Of a stretch of 39,631 nt of DNA, positions 10,062 to 16,933 are shown in pieces; within the stretch, counting starts at the first letter, position 1; each line of letters begins with the position of its first letter. Made by a program: the position numbers and the translations under genes. This DNA comes from a virus. A model generated the notes under the pieces. That model saw only the letters and a program-made list of their open reading frames with translations, did not search any database and was not told where the DNA came from. The stretch lies in IMG/VR virus record IMGVR_UViG_3300043470_001260, positions 1 through 39,631 of that record. The stretch is one strand, 5' to 3'.

Positions 10062-10855
10062 AATACTTAAAACTATTTGGAAGTAAAACTCCAGCTTTGA
10101 TTATATCATCTGGGGAATACTGTACCATGTATTTTACAGACGGAACCTCAATGATGGCAGGATATACCCAAAAAGAAATTGGGAGACGATATGGTGTAAA
10201 ACTAAAAATGGTTAGAAGAGGTGTTTATGTTGATCCCGAAAAATCTGAGATAACCGAAAAAGGCGTAAAAATCATGAATAGAGAGTATAATTTTAGTCGA
10301 AGAATTGCCAAGTTGTGGGCTATTATAGCAATAGCTTTGTTTTGCGTTGACAGTTATAGTCAAAACATTGCACCAATCGCAGTAAATGACACACTAAGAC
10401 TATGCAACGACATCCCGTCAAGTTTTACTGTAATTTTAAACGATACAGATGCAAACGGTGACAGACTAAAATTAAACTATTTTAGTGAACCCATAAGCGG
10501 GAACTTAGTAAGTGAATCCAACACGGGAAGATTCAGATACGAATTCTTTCCCGGAGTTAATAACCTAACCTTTCAATACAACATAAAAGATTTAAGGTTC
10601 GGAAACATCGGAAGCCTCACAAGCAACATGGCTACGGTAGTCTTAAACGGTTCTGCTCCTTATTTTTACACAGGCACATATTCGGGCAACAACACCCGGG
10701 AATCTTGCAGAAGTATAAATACAACATCGGTAAATATATCAGGCACTACAAGAGAAAAAAATGAGGCTTTTCAACATATTATACTTGATGCACGATATGG
10801 TACGGTAACTATTTCGCCTGATGTTGGGGGTAGTGTAGAATTAAAAATTAAATAG
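10058..10855 (+). CDS. Membrane or exported protein with LytTR-like N-terminus and Ig-like region
   Basis: 265 residues if translated from 10058. Residues ~10-60 (ISSGEYCTMYFTDGTSM ... KMVRRGVYVDPEKSEI) resemble a compact LytTR-type DNA-binding domain. An in-frame ATG at 10274 (codon 73) opens a perfect signal peptide with basic residues, the hydrophobic run LWAIIAIALFC and a SYSQ end. The remainder (APIAVNDTLRLCND ... LNDTDANGDRL) looks like a cadherin/Ig-like beta domain. The gene could make a long inner-membrane form with cytoplasmic LytTR part, a secreted 193-residue form, or both. The 5' ATG overlaps the previous stop, which supports use of the long form. Confidence 0.55.
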   Translation: MKYLKLFGSKTPALIISSGEYCTMYFTDGTSMMAGYTQKEIGRRYGVKLKMVRRGVYVDPEKSEITEKGVKIMNREYNFSRRIAKLWAIIAIALFCVDSYSQNIAPIAVNDTLRLCNDIPSSFTVILNDTDANGDRLKLNYFSEPISGNLVSESNTGRFRYEFFPGVNNLTFQYNIKDLRFGNIGSLTSNMATVVLNGSAPYFYTGTYSGNNTRESCRSINTTSVNISGTTREKNEAFQHIILDARYGTVTISPDVGGSVELKIK

Positions 10856-10918
10856 TTTGTAAACTTTACTTACAATATGTAACATTTATTTATTTATTTT
10901 TACATAAAAAACTAATTT
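10856..10918 (+). promoter_or_regulatory. Intergenic region with TGTAAAC/TTTAC operator-like site
   Basis: A 63-base AT-rich gap. TTTGTAAACTTTACT spans the previous stop and is nearly the same as the operator-like palindrome at 15665-15677. TTTG at 10856-10859 could serve as a -33 element, but the matching -7 box (TANNTTTG) is poor, so promoter activity is uncertain. Confidence 0.35.
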
Positions 10919-11284
10919 ATGCAAAACAAAGACATTCAAATTGTATTTTCAAATGCAAATTTATTGTGTTCGGTAGAAAGTGTTCCCTTTAAAATTGTAA
11001 GGAGGGTTAAGGATTTAGGCAAAATTGCGGAAAGTGTTTATCTCAAACTCAAAGAAATAACGGAGTTAGGAGCAGAGAAAAACACTCCGGAAGAAGAAAT
11101 TGAAGCTGAAAGAAAAGAGTTTTTAGAAAAAGAAGTTGAAGTACAATTTGATAGGTGTTCGCTTCAGTGGTTTGACGATATACCAAACGTGTCCATTCCG
11201 TACACCATGGGCGACAAGGTGGAAAGATTCGCAAATGCTCACGGAATTATAGATTTTCTGATAGAAAAAGGATTTATTGTTTAG
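10919..11284 (+). CDS. Hypothetical protein before endolysin
   Basis: 121 residues, acidic and helical in the middle (NTPEEEIEAERKEFLEKEVE). No signal peptide or membrane segment. It starts after a promoter-like gap and ends 4 bases before the preferred start of the M15 peptidase, so it is likely the first gene of the lysis unit. Not assigned to a family. Confidence 0.6.
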   Translation: MQNKDIQIVFSNANLLCSVESVPFKIVRRVKDLGKIAESVYLKLKEITELGAEKNTPEEEIEAERKEFLEKEVEVQFDRCSLQWFDDIPNVSIPYTMGDKVERFANAHGIIDFLIEKGFIV

Positions 11285-11288
11285 AAAA

Positions 11289-11732
11289 ATGAAAGTAACC
11301 GAAAATTTTACCTTAAAGGAATTTACCGCAAGTCAAACGGCGATAAGGTTGAATGTTGAGGAACAATTCAGTCCTTCAAATGCCATTGTTGACAACCTTA
11401 AAAAATTGTCAACTCACATTTTAGAGCCTTTAAGGGAAATTTTAGGCAAACCCATAACAATCACAAGCGGGTACAGAAGCAAGCGATTAAACAAGTTGAT
11501 TGGCGGAGCGGTGTCAAGTCAGCACATGGAAGGCAAAGCGGTAGACATTCGGGTTAATGGATTCACCACCGAGGAATTGTTTCAAGAAATTTTAAAAACG
11601 GATTTGCCGTTTGACCAATTAATACAAGAATTTGATTCTTGGATTCATGTATCGTTTGACGACAAAAAAAACAGGCGGGAAGCATTAAGAGCAGTAAAAA
11701 AAGGAAGAAGAACTCAATACTTAAAAGCATGA
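11289..11732 (+). CDS. M15-family peptidase, endolysin
   Basis: 147 residues from ATG 11289; a TTG at 11277 would add four residues and is less likely. It matches the M15A-like zinc DD-/LD-endopeptidases that cut peptidoglycan cross-links: FTLKEFTASQTA at the start, SGYRSKRLNKLIGG, then the metal motif SSQHMEGKAVDI (His79, Asp86), and WIHVSF with His120 as the third zinc ligand. The order and spacing (H-x6-D ... H) are intact. There is no signal peptide, so it should need a holin for release. The stop overlaps the next membrane-protein gene (ATGA at 11729). Confidence 0.88.
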   Translation: MKVTENFTLKEFTASQTAIRLNVEEQFSPSNAIVDNLKKLSTHILEPLREILGKPITITSGYRSKRLNKLIGGAVSSQHMEGKAVDIRVNGFTTEELFQEILKTDLPFDQLIQEFDSWIHVSFDDKKNRREALRAVKKGRRTQYLKA

Positions 11733-12124
11733 TACCAAAGGAAAATATTTTAGATTCATTATTCACCTATGCGGCCATATTGCTATCTGGATCATCGGCA
11801 ATAGTTTTCTTTTCGGGCTTTAATGTCTGGCACGGTGTAATCGGGGCGGTAGGTCAATGGCTGTATCTGCTGATGGAGTATGTGAGGTCTCAAAAATCAG
11901 GCATAGAGGTCAAAAGGAAAACATTGTTGTTTTTGATTTCGGTTACCGTACTGGGTGCGGTATTGAGTTATTTAACCACGGGATGGGTGGCTGAAAAAAT
12001 ACATTTTAACGAGTTAATTGTAGGTGTTGGCATTGGTTTCTTCGCTCAGGCACTTCCAGAATTATACGATACGACAGTTGAATTATTTATTGGTCACCTT
12101 AAAAAAAAGTACGGGAATGATTAA
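11729..12124 (+). CDS. Putative holin, multi-pass membrane protein
   Basis: 131 residues with about three hydrophobic segments: FTYAAILLSGSSAIVFFSGF, LFLISVTVLGAVLSYLTTGW and LIVGVGIGFFAQALPELY, and a short basic C-terminus (KKKYGND). It is translationally coupled to the endolysin upstream and overlaps the next gene by 8 bases. Size, topology and position make it the best holin candidate, but the neighbouring 109- and 99-residue membrane proteins are alternatives. Confidence 0.6.
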   Translation: MIPKENILDSLFTYAAILLSGSSAIVFFSGFNVWHGVIGAVGQWLYLLMEYVRSQKSGIEVKRKTLLFLISVTVLGAVLSYLTTGWVAEKIHFNELIVGVGIGFFAQALPELYDTTVELFIGHLKKKYGND

Positions 12125-12335
12125 GTTACTCAAAAAAGAAATGCCGCCATTTATGGTGCTTTTGGCTTTTTTCTTTATATCAATATTGGTGTTATTGGCT
12201 TATTTAAGCTATACACAACACCAGCTAAAACAAAAAGATAGCTATTTCAAAGTTACTTTACAAGAAGCACTAAAACTGGGCGTAGATAAAGATTCTTTGA
12301 AACATAAATTGGCAAAATCTGATACTTTAAAATAA
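12117..12335 (+). CDS. Small single-pass membrane protein of lysis module
   Basis: 72 residues from ATG 12117; the frame is open further upstream inside the previous gene, but this ATG forms a typical short overlap. One N-terminal membrane segment (FMVLLAFFFISILVLLAYLS) is followed by a short charged tail, a topology like an i-spanin or holin accessory. Stop and next start overlap as TAATG. Confidence 0.6.
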   Translation: MIKLLKKEMPPFMVLLAFFFISILVLLAYLSYTQHQLKQKDSYFKVTLQEALKLGVDKDSLKHKLAKSDTLK

Positions 12336-12460
12336 TGTGTGATCAATGTATAAAATGTAAATGCGAAATGGCTAAGAAAGTAAAAGACAAACCAGTTAAA
12401 CCGAAAGAAGAGGTAAAAACACGTGGTGAAAATGGACCAGGCAAACCACCAAAACCATGA
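12335..12460 (+). CDS. Cys-rich 41-residue small protein
   Basis: Starts MCDQCIKCKCEMAKK with cysteines at 2, 5, 8 and 10, and ends in a Lys/Pro/Gly-rich tail (NGPGKPPKP). The ATG overlaps the previous stop (TAATG) and its own stop overlaps the next start (ATGA at 12457), so the frame is held by tight coupling on both sides, the main evidence that it is translated. The Cys cluster could bind metal or form disulphides. Function unknown. Confidence 0.5.
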   Translation: MCDQCIKCKCEMAKKVKDKPVKPKEEVKTRGENGPGKPPKP

Positions 12461-12786
12461 AAGAAAAAAGTTTTGAATTCGGAATATTTTTGTTTTGCGT
12501 ATGGCGGTTGTACTACAACTTTATTGATGTAGTTCCGCAATGGCTCAATGATGCATATTTTGTGATTGAAAGCTTTTTGGTTGTGCTTTTAATTTATTCA
12601 AGCAAAAGAAATAAAGCGTTTAGATTGGTCGGCTTACTTGGCTCAATTGGCAGCAATCTTTATTTTGTGTTGCAGTACATGGACATTTTCGAATTTAATC
12701 AAGTAGGTGCAAAATACTTTGTTCCTTCATTTATAACCGTTGGAATCATAATCGTTGGAACAAAGAAATGGCAGCATTATCGCTAA
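12457..12786 (+). CDS. Multi-pass membrane protein of lysis module
   Basis: 109 residues with three to four hydrophobic stretches (FGIFLFCVWRLYYNFI, AYFVIESFLVVLLIYS, LVGLLGSIGSNLYFVL, FITVGIIIVGTKK). It overlaps the previous gene by 4 bases and the next by 19. Size and topology fit a holin or antiholin; no family recognised. Confidence 0.55.
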   Translation: MKEKSFEFGIFLFCVWRLYYNFIDVVPQWLNDAYFVIESFLVVLLIYSSKRNKAFRLVGLLGSIGSNLYFVLQYMDIFEFNQVGAKYFVPSFITVGIIIVGTKKWQHYR

Positions 12787-13067
12787 AAAGTCTATTTGCC
12801 TATTTTTCAAATATGTTATTGCCTTTTGTAATTTATTTGAACTTGCAAAACACCGCAAAAGACGAAATAAGGGCAAAGGTTGAATTGTTCACATCAAATG
12901 CCAATTTGCTTTATTTCATATTGTTGGCCATGTGGACGATTTTTAATCTGCTGAATTTGTGGGTTAAATTCCAGAAAGAGCAGGAAATGTTAAAAAAGGC
13001 TAAGATTGAAAAGGAATTAAAAGAACTCGAACTTAAAAATAAGAAAAATGAGATTTCCAAGAATTAA
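12768..13067 (+). CDS. Two-pass membrane protein with coiled-coil tail
   Basis: 99 residues: two membrane segments (MLLPFVIYLNLQ and LLYFILLAMWTIFNLLNLWV) followed by a strongly charged Lys/Glu coiled coil (EMLKKAKIEKELKELELKNK). It overlaps its neighbours on both sides by about 20 bases. It may be a holin or a partner of the spanin-like protein that follows. Confidence 0.55.
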   Translation: MAALSLKSLFAYFSNMLLPFVIYLNLQNTAKDEIRAKVELFTSNANLLYFILLAMWTIFNLLNLWVKFQKEQEMLKKAKIEKELKELELKNKKNEISKN

Positions 13068-13473
13068 CATTATGCCTTGGTGGGCAAAAATCGGCTTAAT
13101 TGTGGCCATTGTTTGGTTAGGAATCGCTTTGGTAAACAAAACGATAAGTAACATTAAAACAAGAATTACACACGCTCACGAGGATTATAAATCTATCCAA
13201 GCATCGGACAGTTTAAAAACTTATTTGCTTGGTAATTGCGTAAATTTGTCCGATTCGTTACAAATGCAAAATGCAAATCTGGACGAAAAAATAAAATCTG
13301 ATAGTTTGATGTTTCGAAGTATAAACCAAGCCAATCAAAAAACAATGTTAACGCTAAGCAGGCAAAACGCTGAATATAAGAAAAACGGTGCTTGCTTTGT
13401 TTATGAAAAGGAATGGTTTTTAGGCAAGCGAAAATTGGTTGAAATTAGTTGCGATAGTTTAATCAGGAAATAG
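13048..13473 (+). CDS. Spanin-like membrane-anchored coiled-coil protein
   Basis: 141 residues from ATG 13048 (an in-frame ATG at 13072 would start MPWWAKIG). One N-terminal membrane anchor (IGLIVAIVWLGIALVN) is followed by a periplasmic helical region (SDSLQMQNANLDEKIKSDSL), then a short C-terminal region with two cysteines. This is the layout of an Rz-type inner-membrane spanin. It is last in the lysis unit and is followed by a strong terminator. No separate outer-membrane spanin is obvious; the lipoprotein at 9633 is a distant candidate. Confidence 0.5.
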   Translation: MRFPRINIMPWWAKIGLIVAIVWLGIALVNKTISNIKTRITHAHEDYKSIQASDSLKTYLLGNCVNLSDSLQMQNANLDEKIKSDSLMFRSINQANQKTMLTLSRQNAEYKKNGACFVYEKEWFLGKRKLVEISCDSLIRK

Positions 13474-13492
13474 ATTAGTTTATTGTTAAAGG

Positions 13493-13520
13493 CCTCTCGA
13501 ATTTTCGGGAGGTTTTTTTT
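13493..13520 (+). terminator. Intrinsic terminator of tail/lysis operon
   Basis: CCTCTCGA (13493-13500) pairs with TCGGGAGG (13505-13512), 8 bp with one G-U, loop ATTT, followed by eight T. It sits between the convergent lysis and integrase genes; the T run overlaps the integrase stop codon. Confidence 0.9.
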
Positions 13521-14676
13521 AATTATAAAGCTCGCTCATTGAATCGTCTATTTCATCATCTCGCAAATCTGAAAGGTAATTTTCTGTCATTTTAAAGGTG
13601 CTATGTCCTAAAGCCTTTGAAATATGCCGTTTGTCCATTACTACTTTATCCGCATTTGTGGCAAAAGAATGCCGGGCTACATGGGTAGATATATGTTTTT
13701 CAATACCGCAGGCATGGGCTACAATCCTAAGATTTTTATTCATTAAAGCCACAACAGAATCAATATTTTTGTGGGTAACATCAGGCATAAATCGGTCAAG
13801 TTCGGGAAACACAAAGAAAAGCGATTGGCCTTTATATTTATCAATAATATCTTTAATGCTTTGGCTTAATTTAACGCTCACAATCGCTTTTGTTTTGTGT
13901 TGTACTATATTGATGCGGTCGGGCTTGATATCGTCAATCCTAAGCCGTAAAACATCGGAAACTCTCGAGCCATACAAATAATATTGCATTAGAAAAATAT
14001 CCCGTGCAATCTGAATCTTTTTGCCAAATTTTGACAAGTCAAATTGTGCCAACAGTGTAATTTCCTCAACAGTCAATTTTTCTTTTTTTGATTTATGCTT
14101 TTTGGCGGGGTTTTCAATATCAATTCTTAGGTCAAATTCTTTGTTTGCCCATTTTACAAACGACTTGAAAAACGAAATACGCCTAAAAATACTATTTTGG
14201 TTGTTGCCATTCGCTTTGAGTTTACCAACTATCTTCATTACCAAACCATCGTCAATGTCAGTTACATTTTCAGTATTAAAACACGACTGCAGGAAATAAT
14301 AAAATGATCGATATTTTTCGATCGTGCTTAATTCAAGATTTTGTGAAATGTGTACCAAATATCTATCAAAAGCCGAAACCAAGTTTTCATCATTTAGTTT
14401 CTCATCTTCGAAAACATCAGCAGCTTTAAAGTTTTTGTTTTTGGCCAATAAATCAAAGTACCGTTTTTCGTACTTCTGGAATTCCTCCGAAATTAGAGCG
14501 TTTAAGTTAATGTAAGAACCATGCGAACGCTTAACTTTCTTATTTTTGGAATCCCAATCTTTATCAGGTACTTTGCAAATAGTCTTATAAACCGTTTTGT
14601 CCTTTATAACCCGAACCATCACTGGTCTGGTGCCATCGGTGTATTTTTTGGGGTGCAAGTAAATGGATATTGACAC
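13519..14676 (-). CDS. int: Tyrosine recombinase, phage integrase
   Basis: 385 residues. The N-terminus (SIYLHPKKYTDGTRPVMVRV) is the arm-type DNA-binding domain common in Bacteroidetes integrases, a SAM-like core-binding region covers about 95-190, and the catalytic domain holds all expected residues: Arg238 (YGSRVSD), a Lys near 261-263, HVARHSFA with His332 and Arg335, LGHSTFK with His358, and nucleophile Tyr367 (TENYLSDL). It catalyses site-specific integration, and excision with a directionality factor. It lies next to a candidate attP and is transcribed leftward, convergent with the lysis genes. One of the small HTH proteins at 16121 or 16773 may be the excisionase. Confidence 0.95.
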   Translation of the reverse strand: MSISIYLHPKKYTDGTRPVMVRVIKDKTVYKTICKVPDKDWDSKNKKVKRSHGSYINLNALISEEFQKYEKRYFDLLAKNKNFKAADVFEDEKLNDENLVSAFDRYLVHISQNLELSTIEKYRSFYYFLQSCFNTENVTDIDDGLVMKIVGKLKANGNNQNSIFRRISFFKSFVKWANKEFDLRIDIENPAKKHKSKKEKLTVEEITLLAQFDLSKFGKKIQIARDIFLMQYYLYGSRVSDVLRLRIDDIKPDRINIVQHKTKAIVSVKLSQSIKDIIDKYKGQSLFFVFPELDRFMPDVTHKNIDSVVALMNKNLRIVAHACGIEKHISTHVARHSFATNADKVVMDKRHISKALGHSTFKMTENYLSDLRDDEIDDSMSELYN

Positions 14677-14841
14677 GGTTAAATTATAGTTAAAGAAATA
14701 GACAGTATTTTATATATTCAAATGTCAGTGAAAAAATTTAAAACACCATCAAAAACCGCAACAAAAGTATAAATAAACTATAAATGCCTATATTTGCGGT
14801 GGTTTGTTAGTAATCCTGCTGGGATCACAACAGTAAACAAT
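14677..14841. other. Candidate attP with tRNA 3'-end fragment
   Basis: A 165-base noncoding stretch upstream of the integrase. AATCCTGCTGGGATCA at 14812-14827 reads like a tRNA 3' end: the last two or three bases of a T-loop, T-stem half CCTGC, acceptor half TGGGATC and discriminator A. Phages that insert at tRNA genes carry such a fragment in attP to restore the host gene. A strong terminator hairpin follows 14 bases later, as is common after tRNA genes. A TATATTTG box on the + strand (14789-14796) lies just before the core. The exact crossover and the host tRNA cannot be read from this window. Confidence 0.45.
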
Positions 14842-14878
14842 AAAAACCTGATTTAAAGCGATTTAAGTCAGGTTTTTT
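14842..14878. terminator. Strong bidirectional terminator between repressor and attP
   Basis: AAAAACCTGATTTAAA (14842-14857) pairs with TTTAAGTCAGGTTTTT (14862-14877) through 16 positions with one G-U, closed by a GCGA tetraloop. A runs on the left and T runs on the right let it work in both directions. It can end leftward repressor transcription before it reaches attP and the integrase, and rightward transcription through the attP region. Confidence 0.85.
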
Positions 14879-14912
14879 ATTTTAGTTAAATATTAGTTAA
14901 AAAAAAGGTGAA

Positions 14913-15614
14913 TTACATCACCCTTTTAACTACATGGAAGATTTTTCGAACGTCCGCCAGAGACAAAACAAAATCTGTAAATTCTGGGCTTTTGTTTCTG
15001 CTTTGGCAAGTTATTTCGGCATCCACTTGTTCAATAATATCTTTGACCATTATATTAGTCGTGGTCACAATCACAAAACCATGCTTTGTTTTTCTAAAAC
15101 CGTCTTTCCAAAGGTGCATACCAATTTCACGAGCCAACACAATTGAGCCATCAGGCACGTCATCAATGCCGCCACCGTTCATACTGTCTCCAGAAATTTT
15201 AAAGGCCATGTAGTTTCCTTTACCCAAGTGATCAACTGGGAAAGTCATTCGCTCAAATTCCTCAAATTGCGAAGCGTTTGATTCTGCTAAATGTAGGTAT
15301 TGAGCAAATGCAGGAAAAGGCACCAACGGCACGGTGATAAACAACTGATTGTTTATTTTGTCAAATGTGTTGCCGTTCTTATTTATGTAATAAGCGGAAT
15401 TTTCTTGAACCATACTCATCAGGTCGGAACTTCCGTAAGGCCTGTGCTTTTCCATTTTAAACCTAACCATCGGTTTTTTGGATTCGGGAATTCCTTCTCT
15501 TTCCCACTTGTAAATAGTCGGACGGCTAACATTTAGGAAATCCGCTAATTCGGAAATGTTCATACCAAGTTCGTTCTTGATTACATCTAATGAATCTAAA
15601 TCTTTTATTATCAT
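14913..15614 (-). CDS. CI-type repressor with S24 peptidase domain
   Basis: 233 residues. An N-terminal HTH domain covers about 10-45 (ISELADFLNVSRPTIYKWER). The C-terminal LexA/CI-like S24 domain has nucleophile Ser144 in FKISGDSMNGGG and the general base Lys191 in NIMVKDIIEQ, so the self-cleavage dyad is present. An obvious Ala-Gly cleavage site is not visible in the linker. The gene faces the early operon across a 172-base operator region with TGTAAA/TTTACA palindromes, the expected place for the lysogeny repressor. Induction through RecA-stimulated cleavage is likely from the family; the phage also encodes an antirepressor at 25497. Confidence 0.9.
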   Translation of the reverse strand: MIIKDLDSLDVIKNELGMNISELADFLNVSRPTIYKWEREGIPESKKPMVRFKMEKHRPYGSSDLMSMVQENSAYYINKNGNTFDKINNQLFITVPLVPFPAFAQYLHLAESNASQFEEFERMTFPVDHLGKGNYMAFKISGDSMNGGGIDDVPDGSIVLAREIGMHLWKDGFRKTKHGFVIVTTTNIMVKDIIEQVDAEITCQSRNKSPEFTDFVLSLADVRKIFHVVKRVM

Positions 15615-15637
15615 GACTTTGTAAATTTTTTTGTTAA

Positions 15638-15645
15638 AAAATGTA
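15638..15645 (-). promoter_or_regulatory. Possible repressor promoter -7 box
   Basis: On the minus strand TACATTTT matches TANNTTTG at 7 of 8 positions and lies 24 bases before the repressor ATG. It overlaps the left operator, which would allow autoregulation. No good -33 element was found, so this is tentative. Confidence 0.3.
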
Positions 15646-15659
15646 AATTATTTTTACAT
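15641..15659. promoter_or_regulatory. Operator-like palindrome 1
   Basis: ATGTAAA and TTTACAT form a perfect 7-bp inverted repeat around a 5-base centre (TTATT). It lies 27 bases from the repressor start, between the divergent genes, and is a likely repressor site. Confidence 0.55.
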
Positions 15660-15663
15660 AAAC

Positions 15664-15695
15664 TTGTAAACTTTACAGTTTTAAGTTTATATTTG
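15664..15695 (+). promoter_or_regulatory. Early rightward promoter with operator 2
   Basis: TTG (15664-15666, as -33) and TATATTTG (15688-15695, as -7) are 21 bases apart, the Bacteroidetes sigma-A pattern. The perfect palindrome TGTAAA-C-TTTACA at 15665-15677 covers the -33 element, so a bound repressor would block polymerase. The start of transcription would be around 15700, giving a leader of some 85 bases before the ATG at 15787. Confidence 0.7.
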
Positions 15696-15733
15696 TGTCT
15701 CTTTACAGAAACACGTACAATATTAGTAATATT

Positions 15734-15749
15734 TTACAGAAAACTGTAA
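15734..15749. promoter_or_regulatory. Operator-like palindrome 3
   Basis: TTACAG-AAAA-CTGTAA, a perfect 6-bp inverted repeat, lies downstream of the early promoter in the leader. An isolated half-site TTTACAG at 15712-15718 has the same sequence. A repressor bound here could act as a roadblock. Confidence 0.5.
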
Positions 15750-15786
15750 TAAAAATAAACTTATTAACACAAAAACTATAAAAAAA

Positions 15787-16035
15787 ATGTCGAAAAAAAT
15801 AAGGGAATCCCTTATGGTTGATGCAGATTCGTTGTATCAACTGGTGCAAACTTACAGAGACAGAGAACCCGAGTTTATTGATTTTTTCAAAAACGAAGGT
15901 CTGAGCAATCGGCTTTACTTAAACATCAAATACGGTGTAAATTTTAATCCGGGCAGACGACTACTTTTAGAAACAATGATTCTGGAACTTGGGCTGAAAT
16001 TGGACAAAACCATAAAAAGACACCATGCAAGATGA
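15787..16035 (+). CDS. First early protein, unknown function
   Basis: 82 residues, the first gene after the early promoter. Charged and helical (SLYQLVQTYRDREPEFIDFF) with a basic end (KTIKRHHAR). The part SNRLYLNIKYGVNFNPGRRLL recalls the SGFRTRVSNLKLIYGINFD segment of the protein at 16390, so the two may share a small DNA-binding fold. By position it could be a Cro-like regulator; that is inference. The stop overlaps the next start (ATGA). Confidence 0.6.
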   Translation: MSKKIRESLMVDADSLYQLVQTYRDREPEFIDFFKNEGLSNRLYLNIKYGVNFNPGRRLLLETMILELGLKLDKTIKRHHAR

Positions 16036-16124
16036 AAACAATTGGACTTATACTTTTAGCAATTGCCATTTTATGGTTTTACATTTTATTTTTTGAGGAT
16101 AGGAATAAACATAATATGCCATGA
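16032..16124 (+). CDS. 30-residue membrane microprotein
   Basis: MKTIGLILLAIAILWFYILF followed by a short charged end. One hydrophobic helix fills most of the protein. The ATG overlaps the previous stop and its stop overlaps the next start by 4 bases, so it lies in perfect register in the operon. Function unknown. Confidence 0.5.
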   Translation: MKTIGLILLAIAILWFYILFFEDRNKHNMP

Positions 16125-16393
16125 TGGATGATTTCGTACTAATCAAAAAACTTGATTTTGAGGCTTTTAATGCCTGTATAGGACAATTAAAAGAAGTTTT
16201 ACAGAAACCAAAGGAGCGTGTCATGTCTATTGAGGACGTGGCCGAAATGCTTGATATTGAACTCCAGACCGCCAAGAAGTTCATTAAAAAATACAAAGTG
16301 CCAGCGGTGGTTCTTTCTGAAAAAACCATCAGATATAAAGAATCGGAAATTTGGGAAAAGGTTATAAACGCTAATATTTTAAAAACAAGATGA
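16121..16393 (+). CDS. Small HTH protein, excisionase-like
   Basis: 90 residues. The centre (MSIEDVAEMLDIELQTAKKFIKKYKVPAV) looks like the MerR/excisionase-type HTH, ending in a wing-like segment (LSEKTIRYKESEI). Such proteins act as recombination directionality factors or regulators. It is coupled to both neighbours by 4-base overlaps. Candidate excisionase for the integrase at 13519. Confidence 0.6.
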   Translation: MMDDFVLIKKLDFEAFNACIGQLKEVLQKPKERVMSIEDVAEMLDIELQTAKKFIKKYKVPAVVLSEKTIRYKESEIWEKVINANILKTR

Positions 16394-16680
16394 ACCAATT
16401 AAGCATAAACACCGAATTAAGCAGGCCAACAAACAACTGTCAGGAAGTACTGTATAAGGCAATCCAGACTGGGAGAGTATCACTAATGGATTTTCCGTAC
16501 TTATCAGGATTTAGAACAAGAGTATCAAACCTAAAGTTGATTTACGGAATAAATTTCGATTCAAATGAGCGTATTAAATCGGTCAATAAGCATGGCCGAA
16601 AAATTTCTTATGTAATCCACAAACTACCAGACGAAGAAGTTGAAAAGGCAATTTCAGTTTATAAAAGCATTGTGGAGTGA
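16390..16680 (+). CDS. Small winged-helix-like phage protein
   Basis: 96 residues. The block FPYLSGFRTRVSNLKLIYGI, then HGRKISYVIHKLP, is of the kind found in small winged-helix proteins of Bacteroidetes phages. It probably binds DNA. Last gene of the first early cluster; 92 bases with a palindromic site and a promoter box follow. Confidence 0.55.
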   Translation: MNQLSINTELSRPTNNCQEVLYKAIQTGRVSLMDFPYLSGFRTRVSNLKLIYGINFDSNERIKSVNKHGRKISYVIHKLPDEEVEKAISVYKSIVE

Positions 16681-16736
16681 TTTTGTATCTTGTTTTGTAA
16701 ATAAAATTAACAGTAAGTAATAAAATATTACATAAG

Positions 16737-16769
16737 TTTACAATTTGTAAAGTAAAGTATTTATATTTG
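16737..16769 (+). promoter_or_regulatory. Promoter box with perfect palindrome before the 51-residue HTH gene
   Basis: TTTACAA-T-TTGTAAA (16737-16751) is a perfect 7-bp inverted repeat of the operator type. TATATTTG lies at 16762-16769, and a TTTG at 16744-16747 is only 14 bases before it, shorter than usual. The start codon at 16773 comes 3 bases after the box, so a transcript from this promoter would begin at or next to the ATG and be leaderless. Confidence 0.55.
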
Positions 16770-16772
16770 TCC

Positions 16773-16928
16773 ATGGAAACATTGAAAATTGATAGAACAA
16801 AACTTTTAACGGTTCAGAACTACGCCAAAAAATATGGATTAAGTAGGCCAACTGTTTACACAAAAATCAAGGAAAAGCAACTTGAAAGGATTGATATTGA
16901 TGGAGTCACTTTTATCAAGTTAGCTTAA
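16773..16928 (+). CDS. 51-residue HTH protein, possible excisionase
   Basis: METLKIDRTKLLTVQNYAKK, then a helix-turn-helix (YGLSRPTVYTKIKEKQLERI) and a short wing (IDGVTFIKL), the compact arrangement of MerR/HTH_17-type excisionases and terminase-like DNA binders. It is preceded by its own promoter box and palindrome, unlike the coupled genes around it, so it is probably controlled separately. Together with the 90-residue protein at 16121 it is a candidate directionality factor. Confidence 0.65.
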   Translation: METLKIDRTKLLTVQNYAKKYGLSRPTVYTKIKEKQLERIDIDGVTFIKLA

Positions 16929-16933
16929 TTTTT

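Noticed and set aside
12024-12116. Extended N-terminus of the small membrane protein
   Set aside because: It would lie entirely inside the preceding gene. ATG 12117 gives a compact 8-base overlap and a normal membrane protein.
14789-14796. TATATTTG promoter for a small RNA through attP
   Set aside because: The -7 box is perfect and a terminator follows at 14842-14877, but no -33 element was found, and the sequence may be part of the tRNA-derived or host-like core.
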